From contig NZ_JAKGAO010000011.1 in NCBI RefSeq assembly GCF_021532315.1, positions 124,001-188,000 of the forward strand: 64,000 bases of DNA. Direction: 5' to 3'. Below are positions 12,028-20,863 of this stretch, piece by piece. The notes beneath the pieces are model-generated. The model worked only from the letters and a program-made list of their open reading frames with translations. It had not been told where the DNA came from and ran no database searches. Positions within the stretch are counted from its first letter, which is position 1. Each line of letters starts with the position of its first letter. Both the position numbers and the translations under genes were made by a program. The DNA is from Paenibacillus tarimensis. Its GTDB lineage: Bacteria; Bacillota; Bacilli; Paenibacillales; Paenibacillaceae.

Positions 12028-12657
12028 TTACTTCGTACCAAACAGCCTGTCGCCGGCATCACCAAGGCCAGGAACGATGTAACCATTCTCATTCAGGCGC
12101 TCGTCTACAGAAGCAACATAAATATCGACGTCAGGATGCGCGTCCTGCACCGCCTTCACACCCTCGGGAGCCGCTATAAGACACATCAGCTTCAGATGGG
12201 TACAGTCTCTCTTCTTCAAGGCTTCTATTGCCGCATTGGCCGAGCCCCCGGTAGCCAGCATCGGATCAATCACGATAAGCAGACGCTCCTGGGCATCTGT
12301 CGGTAAGTTTATGTAATATTCAATCGGCTGCAGCGTCTCCTCGTTGCGGTACAGGCCAATGTGGCCCACCTTTGCAGAAGGAATCAACTGCAGAATACCG
12401 TCCACCATGCCAAGACCCGCGCGCAGAATTGGTACAAGACCAATCATCCGGCCTGACAAAATATAACTCTCCATCTCACATACCGGCGTCTCGATCTGAA
12501 TCGTTTCAAGTGGAACGTCTCTTGTAATTTCGTACGCCATCAGCGTAGCGACCTCACTGACGAGATCACGGAAGTCCTTCGTGTTCGTCGCTTTATCCCG
12601 GATAAACGTCAGTTTATGTTGGATTAAAGGATGGTCGCAGATGACCAGTTTACCCAT
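12028..12657 (-). CDS. upp: Uracil phosphoribosyltransferase
   Basis: Upp converts uracil and PRPP to UMP in pyrimidine salvage. The 209-residue protein equals the Bacillus enzyme in length and has the PRPP-binding loop DPMLATGGS at residues 131-139. The ATG at 12657 follows AAGGAGGAGCACAC; the open frame upstream of it adds no family residues. A TATAAT hexamer on the minus strand at 12731-12726 may be its -10 element, though no good -35 is visible. Confidence 0.96.
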   Translation of the reverse strand: MGKLVICDHPLIQHKLTFIRDKATNTKDFRDLVSEVATLMAYEITRDVPLETIQIETPVCEMESYILSGRMIGLVPILRAGLGMVDGILQLIPSAKVGHIGLYRNEETLQPIEYYINLPTDAQERLLIVIDPMLATGGSANAAIEALKKRDCTHLKLMCLIAAPEGVKAVQDAHPDVDIYVASVDERLNENGYIVPGLGDAGDRLFGTK

Positions 12658-12742
12658 GTGTGCTCCTCCTTGCTTGCAGCAGAAAGTCCTTATGCGGACA
12701 GCCTTCAAGCGCATAATCCTGTATATTATACCATTGTTTCAA

Positions 12743-12770
12743 ACAAAAAACTGCGGCAGGCCGCAGTTTG
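12743..12770 (-). terminator. Terminator after the GRDP-like gene
   Basis: AAACTGCGG and CCGCAGTTT form a 9-bp perfect stem with a 4-base loop. On the minus strand the T-run continues as TTTG, placing a terminator 20 bp after the stop of the GRDP-like gene and before upp. Confidence 0.8.
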
Positions 12771-12790
12771 TAAAAATAATTATGATGGTG

Positions 12791-13786
12791 TTAACTGCTG
12801 CATCCGCCACCGCAGCTGGACCCGCAGGATGAACCGCCGCCATCTCCTCCGGAAGGCGTGCAGTCCCCCGTATCCCTGCCGTCTCCGCCGTAGTAGCCTG
12901 AACTGCAGCTGAATGCAGAATTTTGGCTTCGCTCTGCCTTCTCCGTCAACTGCTCCATATGCCGGTCATACTGCTGAGGTTGTGACATGGAGGCAAAAAT
13001 CATGGCAGCTCCCATCATGTCTACGGCTGGCGACCAGCTTCCCTTCTGCATACGGCCTTCTCCCTGCTCAATTCGCAGCTTGGCTTCGTTGATCTGCTCG
13101 CGTGCCGATTTAATCAGACGATTGACACTGGCCTCCAGATCGCCGAAACGCTCAGCGGCCCGCATATTGAATCTTCTTTCCTTCAAGGCACACTCCGACT
13201 TGTTCACTAGTTCCGCCAGCAGCTCAGGTGACATTGGCACCCGGTAGAACGGCCCCCAGATGTCCGGCCGTTGTGCAGGAGGCCCAAACAGTTCACTGTA
13301 CACCCATTCGAACAGCGCACGCTCATCCGGTCTCGGCTGACCTGCCTTGCCATGCGGAGCATGATGTATCATTGCGCCGCAGAAGCGTTCGCAGAATAAC
13401 TGGTATTCGCGTGTAAACATTAGCATCTCATGCCATATATCATCAACTTTGCTGCTGTACATAGGGACAGCTCTCATAATACCGCACATCAGAAAATATC
13501 GCTTGAGCTCAAACAAATGCCACTCCCACTGCAGCTCCGTCAAGTTTGGCTCCGCTTTCATGATTCGGTCCTTAACCCTCGCTACAAAGTCATCATCCAG
13601 CACCGCTTCAAGACGGAGGGCGGCACTGTAAGCGGGATGACCCTCCCGTACACCAAGCACTGGCGGAGGTTTGGTTCCGCTTTTACGACGTCCTCCCGTG
13701 TTCTGAACACGGGTTCGCCGGAAAGCAGCTGCTCCTACAGCAGAGACCACAGCAATGACGCCAATTGCAATCCAGAAAGGTTCCAT
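12791..13786 (-). CDS. Membrane-anchored GRDP-like protein with Cys/Gly-rich tail
   Basis: This 331-residue protein has an N-terminal membrane helix (residues 5-21). Its central domain contains VDDIWHEMLMF at 114-124 and FCERFCGAMIHHAP ending at residue 144. That pattern (VDxxWHxH/ML, then FC, then HHxP) resembles the glycine-rich-domain-protein family (DUF1399/GRDP-like), best known from plants and also found in bacteria. A charged helical stretch follows (about 205-250). The tail from about 305 is rich in Gly, Ser and Cys (SSCGSSCGGGCSS). GAGAGGAG precedes the ATG. The function is unknown. Conserved His, Trp and Cys suggest metal binding or disulphide chemistry, but that is inference. Confidence 0.7.
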   Translation of the reverse strand: MEPFWIAIGVIAVVSAVGAAAFRRTRVQNTGGRRKSGTKPPPVLGVREGHPAYSAALRLEAVLDDDFVARVKDRIMKAEPNLTELQWEWHLFELKRYFLMCGIMRAVPMYSSKVDDIWHEMLMFTREYQLFCERFCGAMIHHAPHGKAGQPRPDERALFEWVYSELFGPPAQRPDIWGPFYRVPMSPELLAELVNKSECALKERRFNMRAAERFGDLEASVNRLIKSAREQINEAKLRIEQGEGRMQKGSWSPAVDMMGAAMIFASMSQPQQYDRHMEQLTEKAERSQNSAFSCSSGYYGGDGRDTGDCTPSGGDGGGSSCGSSCGGGCSS

Positions 13787-13888
13787 GCCTTACTCCTCTC
13801 AGTCGTCCGCTGAGCGGACAGCTTTCATACTATCAGCATATCACAGCACCCGCCCTGATCTTCCTTAAAATTCGCTTAAGTTTGAGGG

Positions 13889-13929
13889 TTGACGGCAGTT
13901 TAATGCTATACATATAATTGTTATAACAA
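13889..13929 (+). promoter_or_regulatory. Promoter and palindromic operator of the marR-MFS operon
   Basis: TTGACG (13889-13894) and TATAAT (13913-13918) are 18 bp apart. A perfect 12-bp palindrome, TTGTTATAACAA (13918-13929), abuts the -10. MarR proteins usually bind such dyads, so autorepression by the adjacent regulator is likely. Confidence 0.8.
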
Positions 13930-13953
13930 CTAAGTTTTGAGGGGATATTATAT

Positions 13954-14388
13954 ATGAGCCTGAACGGATCTCCCGGATATCTGATCAGTAATACCGGACG
14001 TAAATTAAGTCACCTGCTTACCCGGCTGTATCAGCCGCATGGCATTACATCCGAGCAGTGGTCCCTTCTCCACCTGCTGTGTCAGGAAGAAGGCTTAACC
14101 CAGCGGGAGCTGGGCATGAAAGCGGACAAGGACCCCGCCAATACAACGAGAATTCTAGACCAGCTGGAGCGCAAGGGCTTGGTGGAACGCAGGCACAACC
14201 CGCTGGACCGCAGATCCTTTAAGCTTCATCCTACGGAAAGCGGGCGATCACTTAACAGGCAGCTCACTCCTGTTGAGCAGCAGTTTGCCGCCTCACTGAC
14301 AGAGGGCATCAGCGAAGAAGATCTCACCATTTTCTACGCTGTAATGGCTGCTATTAACGAGAACGCCGATCAACAATCAGGTACCTGA
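13954..14388 (+). CDS. MarR-family transcriptional regulator
   Basis: This 144-residue winged-helix protein contains the MarR DNA-binding core: ITSEQWSLLHLLCQEEGLTQRELG, the recognition helix region NTTRILDQLERKGLVERR, and the wing motif NPLDRRSFKLHPTESG. GAGGGG precedes the ATG. It lies 42 bp before an MFS exporter in the same direction, the usual arrangement for drug-responsive repressor/efflux pairs. The ligand is unknown. Confidence 0.92.
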   Translation: MSLNGSPGYLISNTGRKLSHLLTRLYQPHGITSEQWSLLHLLCQEEGLTQRELGMKADKDPANTTRILDQLERKGLVERRHNPLDRRSFKLHPTESGRSLNRQLTPVEQQFAASLTEGISEEDLTIFYAVMAAINENADQQSGT

Positions 14389-14430
14389 ATATTTGCCAAA
14401 TAAGGTATACAAGCAAGGAGATATTAGGAG

Positions 14431-15633
14431 ATGGACCATTATGCAACCAAGCTCTGGACCAGAAGCTTTACCCTGATCTGCTGGAGCAGCTTTTTTCTGT
14501 TTATGACCTTCTACATGCTCGCTACTGCACTCCCGCTGTTCGTGGAGAACAGCCTGCACGGCAGCCGCCAGCAAATCGGACTTGCAATGACCGTATTCGT
14601 AGCCGCTACTGTTATTTGCCGGCCCATCGCCGGGCGGCTGGCCAACCGGATTGGCAACCGGCCGATTCTGCTAACGGGCCTTATCCTGTTTGTGGCCACT
14701 TCCCTGCTGTATTACGCAATACCATCCCTGCACATGCTGCTTATCCTGCGCTTCGTGCACGGTATCGGATTCGGCCTCGCAGCCACTGCATCAAGCACGG
14801 CGGCAGCCCTTCTGGTACCGAACAGCCGCAAAGGCGAAGGAATCGGCTATTTCAGCCTGTTTATGAGTCTTGCCATGGTGCTCGGTCCATTCGTCGGGCT
14901 AACAGCATCTGAGCACAGCTTCACCTTATTCTTTGCACTTTGCGGCTTATTCGCCCTCTTGGCACTCCTAAGCGGAATACTGGCGAAGCTGCCGGCTCTG
15001 GATCGGGCCAAGCGCAAAGAGGCGGGTTCTGATACCAGCTGGGCTAGAAGTGTTTTTGAGCCCAAGGCTGTTCCAATCGCTTTAACCGCCCTTGTACTGG
15101 CTTTCGCCTACAGCGGCATTACCACCTTTCTCTCTGTGTATGCAGACGAACTGGGGCTGCACAAGGCAGCAAGCTGGTTCTTCGTCTGCTTTGCGCTCAT
15201 GATTGTAATACCCCGTCCATTTACCGGACGCGTGTTCGACCGTTTTGGAGCCAGCGTTCTCATCTACCCGGGTCTCGTCTGCTTCACGACCGGCATGGTG
15301 CTTCTGAGCCAGGCTCACAGCTCCTTTACCCTGCTGCTCTCCGGGGGTATTCTCGGATTAGGCTACGGTGTGCTCTTTCCGAGCTATCAGACTCTGGCTA
15401 TTCAAGCAGCTCCGGCAAGCACAGGCATTGCCATCAGCACCTTCTTTGTCTTGTTTGACTCCGGCTATGGTGCAGGCTCCTATTTCCTGGGCCTCTTAGC
15501 CTCATATGTTCACTACAACAATATGTATCTGTGCTCAGCGTTTCTGGTAGGCGTATCGACCATCCTTTATTACCGGGCTTCCAAGATTTCCGTTCCGAAG
15601 GATCGGCATCCTGCCCAACCCGCTGAAGCCTAG
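14431..15633 (+). CDS. MFS efflux transporter (YwoD/YwoG-like)
   Basis: This 400-residue major facilitator protein has about twelve membrane helices and the MFS loop 2-3 signature in RPIAGRLANRIGNRP. It probably exports a toxic compound under the control of the MarR regulator just upstream. Resemblance to Bacillus YwoG-type transporters is from general sequence feel, so substrate is not assigned. AAGGAG precedes the ATG at normal distance. A strong bidirectional terminator follows. Confidence 0.88.
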   Translation: MDHYATKLWTRSFTLICWSSFFLFMTFYMLATALPLFVENSLHGSRQQIGLAMTVFVAATVICRPIAGRLANRIGNRPILLTGLILFVATSLLYYAIPSLHMLLILRFVHGIGFGLAATASSTAAALLVPNSRKGEGIGYFSLFMSLAMVLGPFVGLTASEHSFTLFFALCGLFALLALLSGILAKLPALDRAKRKEAGSDTSWARSVFEPKAVPIALTALVLAFAYSGITTFLSVYADELGLHKAASWFFVCFALMIVIPRPFTGRVFDRFGASVLIYPGLVCFTTGMVLLSQAHSSFTLLLSGGILGLGYGVLFPSYQTLAIQAAPASTGIAISTFFVLFDSGYGAGSYFLGLLASYVHYNNMYLCSAFLVGVSTILYYRASKISVPKDRHPAQPAEA

Positions 15634-15665
15634 CATGTTGTTCGTAAGAGCCTGTCCTACAATAA

Positions 15666-15705
15666 GAAGAAGCTGCCGACATGTTGTCAGCAGCTTCTTC
15701 GTTTT
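15666..15705. terminator. Bidirectional terminator between the MFS gene and glyA
   Basis: GAAGAAGCTGC pairs perfectly with GCAGCTTCTTC (11 bp), continued by GACA/TGTC after one mismatch, with a 3-base loop. TTTTG follows on the plus strand. On the minus strand the T-content is weaker. Confidence 0.85.
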
Positions 15706-15710
15706 GCAGA

Positions 15711-16958
15711 TTAATAGTTAATGGAAGGGTAAAGCGGATATTTAGCCGTCAGCTCACTAACCATGCCGCGCGCCTTCTCGAGGACCGCTTCATCCTTCGG
15801 ATTCTTGAGTGTCATGGCAATGACCTTAGCAATTGTCTTCATCGCAGATGTATCCATGCCGCGGGAAGTCACCGCCGGCGTGCCGATCCGGATACCGCTG
15901 GTAACGAACGGGCTGGTCGGATCGAACGGAATGGCGTTCTTATTTACCGTAATCGCCACGGAATCCAGTACATGCTCAGCTTCCTTACCCGAGATGTTCA
16001 GGTTGCGGGTATCAATCAGCATCAGGTGGTTATCCGTACCGCCGGATACCAGGTTCAGACCTTCTTCAGTTAATCCTTTAGCCAGTGCCTGAGCATTATC
16101 AATCACGTTCTGCGCATAAGTCTTAAAGGAAGGCTGAAGCGCTTCGCCGAACGCTACCGCCTTAGCTGCGATAATATGCATCAAAGGACCGCCCTGCGAG
16201 CCTGGGAATACCGCTTTATCAATCGCTGCTGCCCAAGGCTTACGGCACATAATCATACCGCCGCGCGGTCCGCGCAGGGTCTTATGCGTGGTCGTCGTTA
16301 CAAAATGCGCATGAGGCACCGGGCTAGGGTGCAAGCCAGCAGCTACCAGACCGGCGATATGCGCCATGTCCACCATAAACAAAGCTCCGACTTCCTGTGC
16401 AATCTGACCCAGCTTTTCAAAATCAATGATTCGCGGATAGGCACTGGCGCCCGCCACGATCATACGGGGACGGTGCTTGAATGCCGCCTTGCGAACCTCT
16501 TCATAGTCAATCGTGAAGGAATCCTCGCTGACACCATAAGCAACGAAATTATAGAGCAGACCCGATGCATTGACCGGGCTGCCGTGCGTCAAGTGGCCGC
16601 CATGCGCCAGGTCCATACCCAGCACCGTATCGCCTGGCTTTAGAGCAGCAAGATATACCGCCATATTCGCCTGTGCGCCGGAATGCGGCTGGACATTCAC
16701 GTGCTCAGCGCCAAACAGCTCCTTGGCACGGTTGCGCGCAATATCCTCGGCAATATCCACATGCTCACATCCGCCGTAATAGCGCTTGCCCGGATAGCCT
16801 TCCGCGTATTTGTTCGTCAATACCGTACCTACTGTTTCCAGCACTGCTTCGCTGACAATGTTCTCGGAAGCGATTAGCTCCAGGTTGTCACGCTGGCGCT
16901 GCAGCTCAAGTCCAAGCGCCTTGACGATCTCTGGGTCCTGCTTACGTAAGTTTTCCAT
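15711..16958 (-). CDS. glyA: Serine hydroxymethyltransferase
   Basis: GlyA converts serine and tetrahydrofolate to glycine and methylene-THF, the main source of one-carbon units. The 415-residue protein carries the PLP lysine Lys226 in [14 protein letters not shown], the substrate-binding SENIVS segment (31-36) and YPGKRYYGG. The start ATG at 16958 is preceded by AGGAGGATTCAG-type sequence. It lies 55 bp after ywlG as in Bacillus. Confidence 0.97.
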   Translation of the reverse strand: MENLRKQDPEIVKALGLELQRQRDNLELIASENIVSEAVLETVGTVLTNKYAEGYPGKRYYGGCEHVDIAEDIARNRAKELFGAEHVNVQPHSGAQANMAVYLAALKPGDTVLGMDLAHGGHLTHGSPVNASGLLYNFVAYGVSEDSFTIDYEEVRKAAFKHRPRMIVAGASAYPRIIDFEKLGQIAQEVGALFMVDMAHIAGLVAAGLHPSPVPHAHFVTTTTHKTLRGPRGGMIMCRKPWAAAIDKAVFPGSQGGPLMHIIAAKAVAFGEALQPSFKTYAQNVIDNAQALAKGLTEEGLNLVSGGTDNHLMLIDTRNLNISGKEAEHVLDSVAITVNKNAIPFDPTSPFVTSGIRIGTPAVTSRGMDTSAMKTIAKVIAMTLKNPKDEAVLEKARGMVSELTAKYPLYPSINY

Positions 16959-17013
16959 AATTCCTCTGAATCCTCCTTCGCAAAGTTAACGATCTATCTA
17001 TGTGCTAAAGCCG

Positions 17014-17643
17014 TTAATCACAGGTTGGGATGCGAGTTGCACGAGCTTCCCCGCTACCAGCTGTCACACCATTGCCGGGCGGCTCGAGCTGATAGACGGC
17101 GCGTGTGCCGCCGATCAGCTTCGGCCGGGTGAAGGCCATGGTGACATGCGCCTCACCGATCCGCTTCACAGAAGGCCTCACCGGGACGGCAACGGGTCGC
17201 AGGTGCATGCCGATCAGCGTATCGCCGATATCAATGCCCGCATGTGCCTGAACCTCTTCAATAAGCACACTGTCCTGCAGATGCCGGTAGGCATAGGCGG
17301 CCATAGAGCCGCCCGCCCCTGGAACCGGAACAGCTGCCACCTCAGTCAGGCCATAGCGCTCCTGTGCCTCGCGGGTCGTTACCAACGCGCGGTTCAGATG
17401 CTCACAGCACTGGTACAACGGGAGGAAGCCGACATCCTTGCGTACTGCTTCTATTCCCTCATAGATCGCTGCTGCCACATCCATAGTGCCCGCAGTTCCA
17501 ATATGCGCACCTGAAACCTCGCTCGTGCTGGTTCCGATTACAAGCAGCTGGCCCGCTCTCAGGGAGCCTGCCGCCGCCAGCTCTCTCACCGCCGTCTCCA
17601 CATCCGCCGCGATCGCTTGCGGCTTGCTAAGCTCTCTATTCAT
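17014..17643 (-). CDS. ywlG: YwlG family protein (UPF0340 / TIGR01440)
   Basis: This 209-residue protein belongs to the YwlG family, which lies between rpiB and glyA in Bacillus. Recognisable segments are LLVIGTSTSEVSGAHIGTAG, the FLPLYQCCEHLNRALV stretch and GIDIGDTLIGMHLRPVAVPV. Its biochemical function is unknown. GGAGGTGATCCTT precedes ATG 17643; a GTG nine bases upstream lies inside the ribosome site and is unlikely. Confidence 0.92.
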   Translation of the reverse strand: MNRELSKPQAIAADVETAVRELAAAGSLRAGQLLVIGTSTSEVSGAHIGTAGTMDVAAAIYEGIEAVRKDVGFLPLYQCCEHLNRALVTTREAQERYGLTEVAAVPVPGAGGSMAAYAYRHLQDSVLIEEVQAHAGIDIGDTLIGMHLRPVAVPVRPSVKRIGEAHVTMAFTRPKLIGGTRAVYQLEPPGNGVTAGSGEARATRIPTCD

Positions 17644-17658
17644 AAGGATCACCTCCGG

Positions 17659-18117
17659 TTACGGATGGATCGTGTATTTCTCTTCCAGCGCCTTTACCTT
17701 GCCAATTCGGCCCGCATGTCGCTCGCCGTTCGAGAATGGCGTCTCGATCCAGATACGGACAATTTCCTGCGCCAGGCCAGGGCCGATTACACGCTCTCCG
17801 AGCGCCAGCACATTCGTGTCGTTATGCTCCCTGGTCGCTTTGGCTGAGAACATGTCGTGCACCAAGGCGCAGCGGATGCCAGGCATCTTGTTGGCCGCAA
17901 TCGACATGCCGATCCCTGTGCCGCAGATCAGAATTCCGCGCTCCGCCCGGCCCTCAACTACCGCTTCGCAAACCGGTATCGCGTAGTCTGGATAATCGAC
18001 CGATTGACTGCAATCACAGCCGAAATCTTCAATCTCATGTCCCATCTCACGCAGCAGCGGAACAATCTCATCCTTCAAACGGTAGCCTGCGTGGTCTGCG
18101 CCAATTGCAATTTTCAT
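17659..18117 (-). CDS. rpiB: Ribose-5-phosphate isomerase B
   Basis: RpiB interconverts ribose-5-phosphate and ribulose-5-phosphate in the pentose phosphate pathway. The 152-residue protein has the family start KIAIGADHAGYRLK, the active-site cysteine in GILICGTGIGMSI and ALVHDMFSAKATREHNDTN. AGGAGG lies 10 bases before the ATG. A terminator separates it from ywlE upstream, and a TATAAT at 18187-18182 may be the -10 of its own promoter, though the -35 is poor. Confidence 0.95.
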   Translation of the reverse strand: MKIAIGADHAGYRLKDEIVPLLREMGHEIEDFGCDCSQSVDYPDYAIPVCEAVVEGRAERGILICGTGIGMSIAANKMPGIRCALVHDMFSAKATREHNDTNVLALGERVIGPGLAQEIVRIWIETPFSNGERHAGRIGKVKALEEKYTIHP

Positions 18118-18210
18118 CTGATAGTACCTCCTGATTATTGTTATGCTGCCTGCTTGGAGTGCCCTTTAACAATTCAGGCTTATTATACCTTAAACCATGT
18201 CCAAAAGAAC

Positions 18211-18250
18211 AAAAAAAGAGCAAGACATGTCAAAAGACATGCTGCTCTTT
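18211..18250 (-). terminator. Terminator between ywlE and rpiB
   Basis: On the minus strand AAAGAGCA pairs with TGCTCTTT and CATGTC with GACATG (small internal mismatch), followed by a run of seven T. It should end the ywlE-side transcript before rpiB. Confidence 0.8.
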
Positions 18251-18362
18251 GCCCAGGCGACCGGCCGTATGTTCCGATGCTCCACCGTGGTTACCCACTT
18301 CCGTCGCCAGTCACATCGGATCAAAATTCTTATCTTCATCATAACGGAAACATCAGGCAAAA

Positions 18363-18965
18363 TCAATCATTCTTTGCCCGGTGTCCCATACCCAGCAGCA
18401 GCTTGTCCAGCAGCTTGTCTACTGCTCCTGTGATCTCATCGGCCACTTGGCGGTACTGCTCCAGAGAGCCGCCAAACGGATCAGCGATATCAAAGCTTGG
18501 AATTTGCTGTTCCAGCTGCAGAAGACGCGCCCGCTCCTCATCCGACAGCTGCTCGCCGAGCACCTGCTTCACCTGATATTCCGAATAAAGCCGCTCAAGC
18601 TCTCTGATATCTGACATAACATCCTTGCGGTCTTCCACATACTCCATCAGCGTGTGCGTCTTCTCCACCGCAACCGGAAACCGCTCAATCAGATTACGCT
18701 TGTGACTGGTCGTCATGGCCAAAATGAGATCGGCCCAGTCAATCATTTGACCTGTAACCGCATGGGACGATCCGGTGTGGGTGATGTTTCTGGCCCGCAG
18801 CGTTTCCGCCGCATGCGGGGAAACCGGTAAGCCGTCGACCGTCGAAACACCTGCCGAACGTACCTCTACCTCTATGCCCCTCGCTTTGGCCCGCTCTTTA
18901 AGCAGGGCTTCCGCCATCGGACTGCGGCAGGTGTTGCCTGTGCATACGAACAATATGCGTATCAC
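18363..18965 (-). CDS. ywlE: Protein-arginine phosphatase YwlE-like, with an internal insertion
   Basis: This low-molecular-weight phosphatase carries the P-loop CTGNTCRS with nucleophile Cys8 and Arg14. The threonine after Asn (Thr12) is the residue that gives Bacillus YwlE its phospho-arginine specificity, so it probably reverses McsB arginine phosphorylation. The general-acid loop is DPFGGS at 162-167. At 200 residues it is about 50 longer than Bacillus YwlE (150). The extra part lies at about 111-158, between the MEYV strand and the DPFGGS loop, and is charged and helical. The start is GTG with GGGGG upstream. Confidence 0.9.
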   Translation of the reverse strand: MIRILFVCTGNTCRSPMAEALLKERAKARGIEVEVRSAGVSTVDGLPVSPHAAETLRARNITHTGSSHAVTGQMIDWADLILAMTTSHKRNLIERFPVAVEKTHTLMEYVEDRKDVMSDIRELERLYSEYQVKQVLGEQLSDEERARLLQLEQQIPSFDIADPFGGSLEQYRQVADEITGAVDKLLDKLLLGMGHRAKND

Positions 18966-19026
18966 AGCTGCACATCCCCCTTTCAGTCGCTATGCTTTAG
19001 ACGTTATTGTACCTTACCACATCATA

Positions 19027-19599
19027 TTATATTAAAAACAGAATGCCAAATGCGAATAAAATAATGCCCCCGCAAGCTTCGCCGTATTCCCCCAGATTAC
19101 GGCTGACACGCTGCCCGAGAAGCAGCCCCATTATGGACATGATGCCGCCAAACAGTCCAAACATCAGCACCGTCGTAACGACATCGGTCGCGAACATGCC
19201 GAGCGAAACGCCAACCGAGAATGAGTCAATACTTACGCTGAGGGAGAAGAGCAGCATGCCCCATGCCGTTCTATGGTCAAATGACTGTACCGCATCCCCA
19301 CGCAGCGAGCTGTAGATCATATGGCCGCCAAGCAGCAGCAGGAGCGCACCCCCCGCCTTGACAGCGACCCCCCCTAGAAGGCTGCCGACGTACTGGCCCA
19401 TGAACATGCCCGTCAGCGGCATAACTACATGGAAAAAGGCGATCAGCAGGCTTAGTTTCACTATATCCAGCTTGCGTATTCCTTTCAGTCCGATGCCAAT
19501 ACCGAGCGAGAAAGCGTCCATTCCGAGGGCAACTGCCATCACTACGATGGTCATCAGCTGCCCGGCAGCGACAGATGTTCCAATTACAGCTCCATCCAT
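19027..19599 (-). CDS. mntP: Manganese efflux pump MntP
   Basis: This 190-residue membrane protein has six predicted helices in two repeats, each with the conserved acidic motif: ALGMDAFSLGIGIG in the first and SVSIDSFSVGVSLG in the second. These are the hallmark of MntP (DUF204), which exports Mn2+. The ATG at 19599 has AAGGAG upstream; the open frame before it is polar and unlike the family. It sits in the same gene slot as Bacillus ywlD. I see no manganese riboswitch upstream. Confidence 0.92.
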   Translation of the reverse strand: MDGAVIGTSVAAGQLMTIVVMAVALGMDAFSLGIGIGLKGIRKLDIVKLSLLIAFFHVVMPLTGMFMGQYVGSLLGGVAVKAGGALLLLLGGHMIYSSLRGDAVQSFDHRTAWGMLLFSLSVSIDSFSVGVSLGMFATDVVTTVLMFGLFGGIMSIMGLLLGQRVSRNLGEYGEACGGIILFAFGILFLI

Positions 19600-19685
19600 T
19601 CCCGTATCTCTCCTTGTCCGCAGCATTCTCTAACCAATGTATGCGGACAAGACGCCGTTCATGACGGAGCCTGTTGTTCAAGTTT

Positions 19686-20783
19686 CTACACCTGTACCAG
19701 CCTGCCGCCCGCCGCCTTTGTCAAGCGGTTCATAAGGGCAGCGCCGATCCCCTCCAGCGGCCAGGCTTGCGCCCATATTTCTTCAATTCCCAGCTGGTCA
19801 AACGTTCTTAACGCATCGTAGAGGGTTCGTGCAGCATCAGCCGGACGGCTCAAACTGCCAAGCACAAGGACAGCATCAGCCTCGTAGGCTGCCGCATGCT
19901 CTTCATATACCAATACCCCCGTGCGCCTGCCTTTGGCGGCGGCCTTCACAGCTGCTTCCATAATATAGCCGCTTACCGCTTCCGGCGCGCCGGCTACCAG
20001 TGTCATGGCACCCGCCGGCGCATAATGCGTATATTTCATGCCGGGAGACCTCGGGGCTGCCTGCTGGCCGGACTGCTCGTCCGTCGCGCCTTCGGCATGT
20101 CCAATTACCTCGCACCCGCCCGCTGCCGCCAGTTCCTCAGCTGTAATGCTGCCCGGCCGAAGAATGCGGATGTATCCCTCTTCCGCTTCCACTACCGTAG
20201 ATTCCAGACCGACAGCAGCAGGACCGCCGTCTACCAGCCCGTCAATACGGCCTTCCAGATCCTCCTGCACATGTCCGGCGCGGGTGGGGCTCGGCCTTCC
20301 TGAACGGTTCGCGCTTGGAGCAGCGATCGGGCATCCCGCGGCAGCAATTAACCTCAGAGCCGTCTCATGCGCCGGCATTCGCACAGCTACCGTATCGAGG
20401 CCGGCTGTAACCCTCGGAGAGACTGCACCTTGCCTGGCGGGAAGGACAATAGTCAGGGGGCCCGGCCAGAATGCGGCCATCAGCTTGGCGGCCGTACCGC
20501 TGTATGGCTTCACAATTGGTTCCAGCTGCCTCTCGGCTGCAATATGGACGATCAGCGGGTTGTCAGATGGTCTTCCTTTGGCCGCGAAGACCCGCTCCAC
20601 CGCTTCCGTATTGACAGCGTCGCAGCCAAGTCCATACACCGTTTCAGTCGGAAAGGCTACAACCCCGCCTGCCCGGAGCAGTGCGCTCGCTTCCTCAATG
20701 GCTGTCCTGGCCTCAGGGGTATCATTATTATCTTCCGGTATTCTCCATAACTTCATCTTCAGCTCTGTCAAAGCCTGTTTCAC
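19686..20783 (-). CDS. ywlC: Threonylcarbamoyl-AMP synthase (Sua5/YwlC)
   Basis: The enzyme makes threonylcarbamoyl-AMP for the universal t6A37 tRNA modification. The 365-residue protein has the N-terminal YrdC catalytic domain (GGVVAFPTETVYGLGCDA, AAKGRPSDNPLIVH, PIAAPSANRSGRPSPT) and a C-terminal Sua5 domain joined by the linker near SPGMKYTHYAP. The start is uncertain: GTG 20783 is the longest; TTG 20771 has GGAGTG at better spacing; ATG 20756 is also in frame. Confidence 0.95.
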   Translation of the reverse strand: MKQALTELKMKLWRIPEDNNDTPEARTAIEEASALLRAGGVVAFPTETVYGLGCDAVNTEAVERVFAAKGRPSDNPLIVHIAAERQLEPIVKPYSGTAAKLMAAFWPGPLTIVLPARQGAVSPRVTAGLDTVAVRMPAHETALRLIAAAGCPIAAPSANRSGRPSPTRAGHVQEDLEGRIDGLVDGGPAAVGLESTVVEAEEGYIRILRPGSITAEELAAAGGCEVIGHAEGATDEQSGQQAAPRSPGMKYTHYAPAGAMTLVAGAPEAVSGYIMEAAVKAAAKGRRTGVLVYEEHAAAYEADAVLVLGSLSRPADAARTLYDALRTFDQLGIEEIWAQAWPLEGIGAALMNRLTKAAGGRLVQV

Positions 20784-20863
20784 TCCGAATCATCAAGTTG
20801 AATTGCGACTCCATTATATCACAATCTATTATGAAGCCCTCCTAAGGCTTTGCAAACCTTCTA

